Shown one piece after another: positions 63,428-64,000 of a stretch of 64,000 nt of DNA (positions within the stretch are counted from its first letter, which is position 1; each line of letters opens with the position of its first letter). The position numbers were made by a program, and so were the translations under genes. Source of the DNA: Oryza sativa Japonica Group (lineage: Eukaryota > Streptophyta > Magnoliopsida > Poales > Poaceae). The DNA lies in assembly GCF_034140825.1 (NCBI RefSeq), contig NC_089041.1, forward strand, positions 28,657,501-28,721,500, in the 5' to 3' direction. The notes below the pieces were generated by a model. The model saw only the letters and a list, made by a program, of their open reading frames with translations, did not search any database and was not told the origin of the DNA.

Positions 63428-63567
63428 TTAGATGATAAAATATGATTAATATTTTATGTGTGACTTGTCTTTTTAATTTTTTTTTCATAATTTTTTCAAA
63501 TAAGACAGACGGTCAAACGTTGGACACGGAAACCAATGTTTGTCTTTTTTTGGGACGGAGGGAGTAA
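63428..63567. mobile_element. right half of a Stowaway-like MITE
   Basis: TTAGATGATAAAATATG begins at the middle of a MITE and runs to GGGACGGAGGGAGTA. The same centre (TTAGATGATAAAAC on its minus strand) occurs in the complete copy at 63648-63878. The left half of this MITE is not found on the left side of the palindrome. Confidence 0.75.
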
Positions 63568-63647
63568 AGAGCTGATCTGCTAGTTCTGATCACACGCTGA
63601 CCTCGTACGTCTTTGTTGTTGCCATTAATTGCACATGTCAACTACTA

Positions 63648-63878
63648 CATCCGTCCCAAAATAAGTGCAGCCGTGGATATCCGTGTTCAGTTTGACCGTT
63701 TGTCTTATTTGAAAAAATTGTGAAAAAAATAAAAAAAATTAGTCACACAAAAGTGCTATTCATGTTTTATCATCTAATAGCAATAAAAATACTAATCATA
63801 AAAAAAATTAAATAAAACGAACGGTCAAACGTTGAACATGAATAGCGTGAAACTGCACTTATTTTGGGACAGAGGGAG
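63648..63878. mobile_element. Stowaway-like MITE, complete, 231 bp
   Basis: It begins CATCCGTCCCAAAATAAGTG and its reverse-complemented right end is CTCCCTCTGTCCCAAAATAA. It is flanked by TA on both sides (63646-63647 and 63879-63880), fitting Stowaway/Tc1-mariner. Both arms contain AACGGTCAAAC-type text around an AT-rich centre. Non-coding. Confidence 0.75.
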
Positions 63879-64000
63879 TAACTAGGAGTAGTATTCACCA
63901 AGATCAGCGGAGGAATGTAATGTGGGACACTTTGTTCTACCATGCTCATTTCTTTTATCTCAAGTGGCCTTTCTTCTGGGATCTGAAAAAGAAATGGTTC

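Larger units (their letters stand above)
56343..63431. repeat. giant near-perfect palindrome: two 3,532-bp arms around a 25-bp loop
   Basis: Position x on the left pairs with 119774-x on the right over the whole length, with no net indel. Arms are 56343-59874 and 59900-63431; the loop is 59875-59899. I compared the outer ends, the coding exons and a repeat-rich intron stretch, and all matched exactly; I did not check every base. The outermost pairs are CTAA|GGCC and GGCC|TTAG, and the next pair (56342/63432) mismatches. Confidence 0.97.

Overview
This window is plant nuclear DNA, almost certainly rice (Oryza). The genes have short exons with GT-AG introns, GC-rich 5' ends typical of grasses, and intergenic DNA full of MITEs. 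One element carries the same 15-bp terminal repeat that I recall for rice mPing/Ping/Pong. From memory, the gene content (a BAH1-like/NLA1 ligase, a universal stress protein, an SR33-type splicing factor, PsbX) fits the distal long arm of rice chromosome 7. That placement is recall, not a search.

Layout, left to right. 264-5342 (+): 3' part of a large AAA ATPase gene. 6417-7765 (-): LURP-one-related protein. 10350-11774 (-): intronless UGT91-like glycosyltransferase. 12359-15084: long-inverted-repeat DNA element split by a 1.5-kb solo LTR. 15582-16024: small hAT-like element with 8-bp target duplications. 16298-18330 (+): uncharacterised secreted or organellar protein. 19266-21465 (-): ribosome-biogenesis factor NSA2. 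23327-26414 (-): SPX-RING ligase NLA1/BAH1-like. 26.4-31.3 kb: gene-poor. 31283-32640 (-): broken dihydrofolate synthetase fragment. 33608-38467: hAT transposon with an apparently intact six-exon transposase. 39029-39726 (+): universal stress protein. 40432-44008 (-): ASF/SF2-like SR protein. 45101-45454 (-): PsbX. 46765-47904 (+): F-box/kelch protein. 48919-49469: small Helitron. 50373-50816 (-): small membrane protein. 54670-55219 (+): HIG1-domain protein. 56343-63431: giant palindrome. 63.4-63.9 kb: Stowaway-like MITEs.

The most unusual object is the palindrome. Two 3,532-bp arms, which I see as identical wherever compared and with no length difference, flank a 25-bp loop. Each arm is the 5' half of a Pong-like PIF/Harbinger element: terminal repeat, an intact two-exon ORF1 (SANT/trihelix-like DNA-binding protein) and the first third of the transposase. 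The outer flanks do not form a direct target-site duplication and look like two different loci. The structure is therefore a rearrangement, a fusion, or an assembly artefact rather than one clean insertion. If real, transcription from either end would give a multi-kilobase hairpin RNA, comparable in design to maize Mu killer.

The host genes are ordinary unlinked housekeeping, signalling and photosynthesis genes; there is no sign of a functional cluster. I saw no tRNA, rRNA or CRISPR features.
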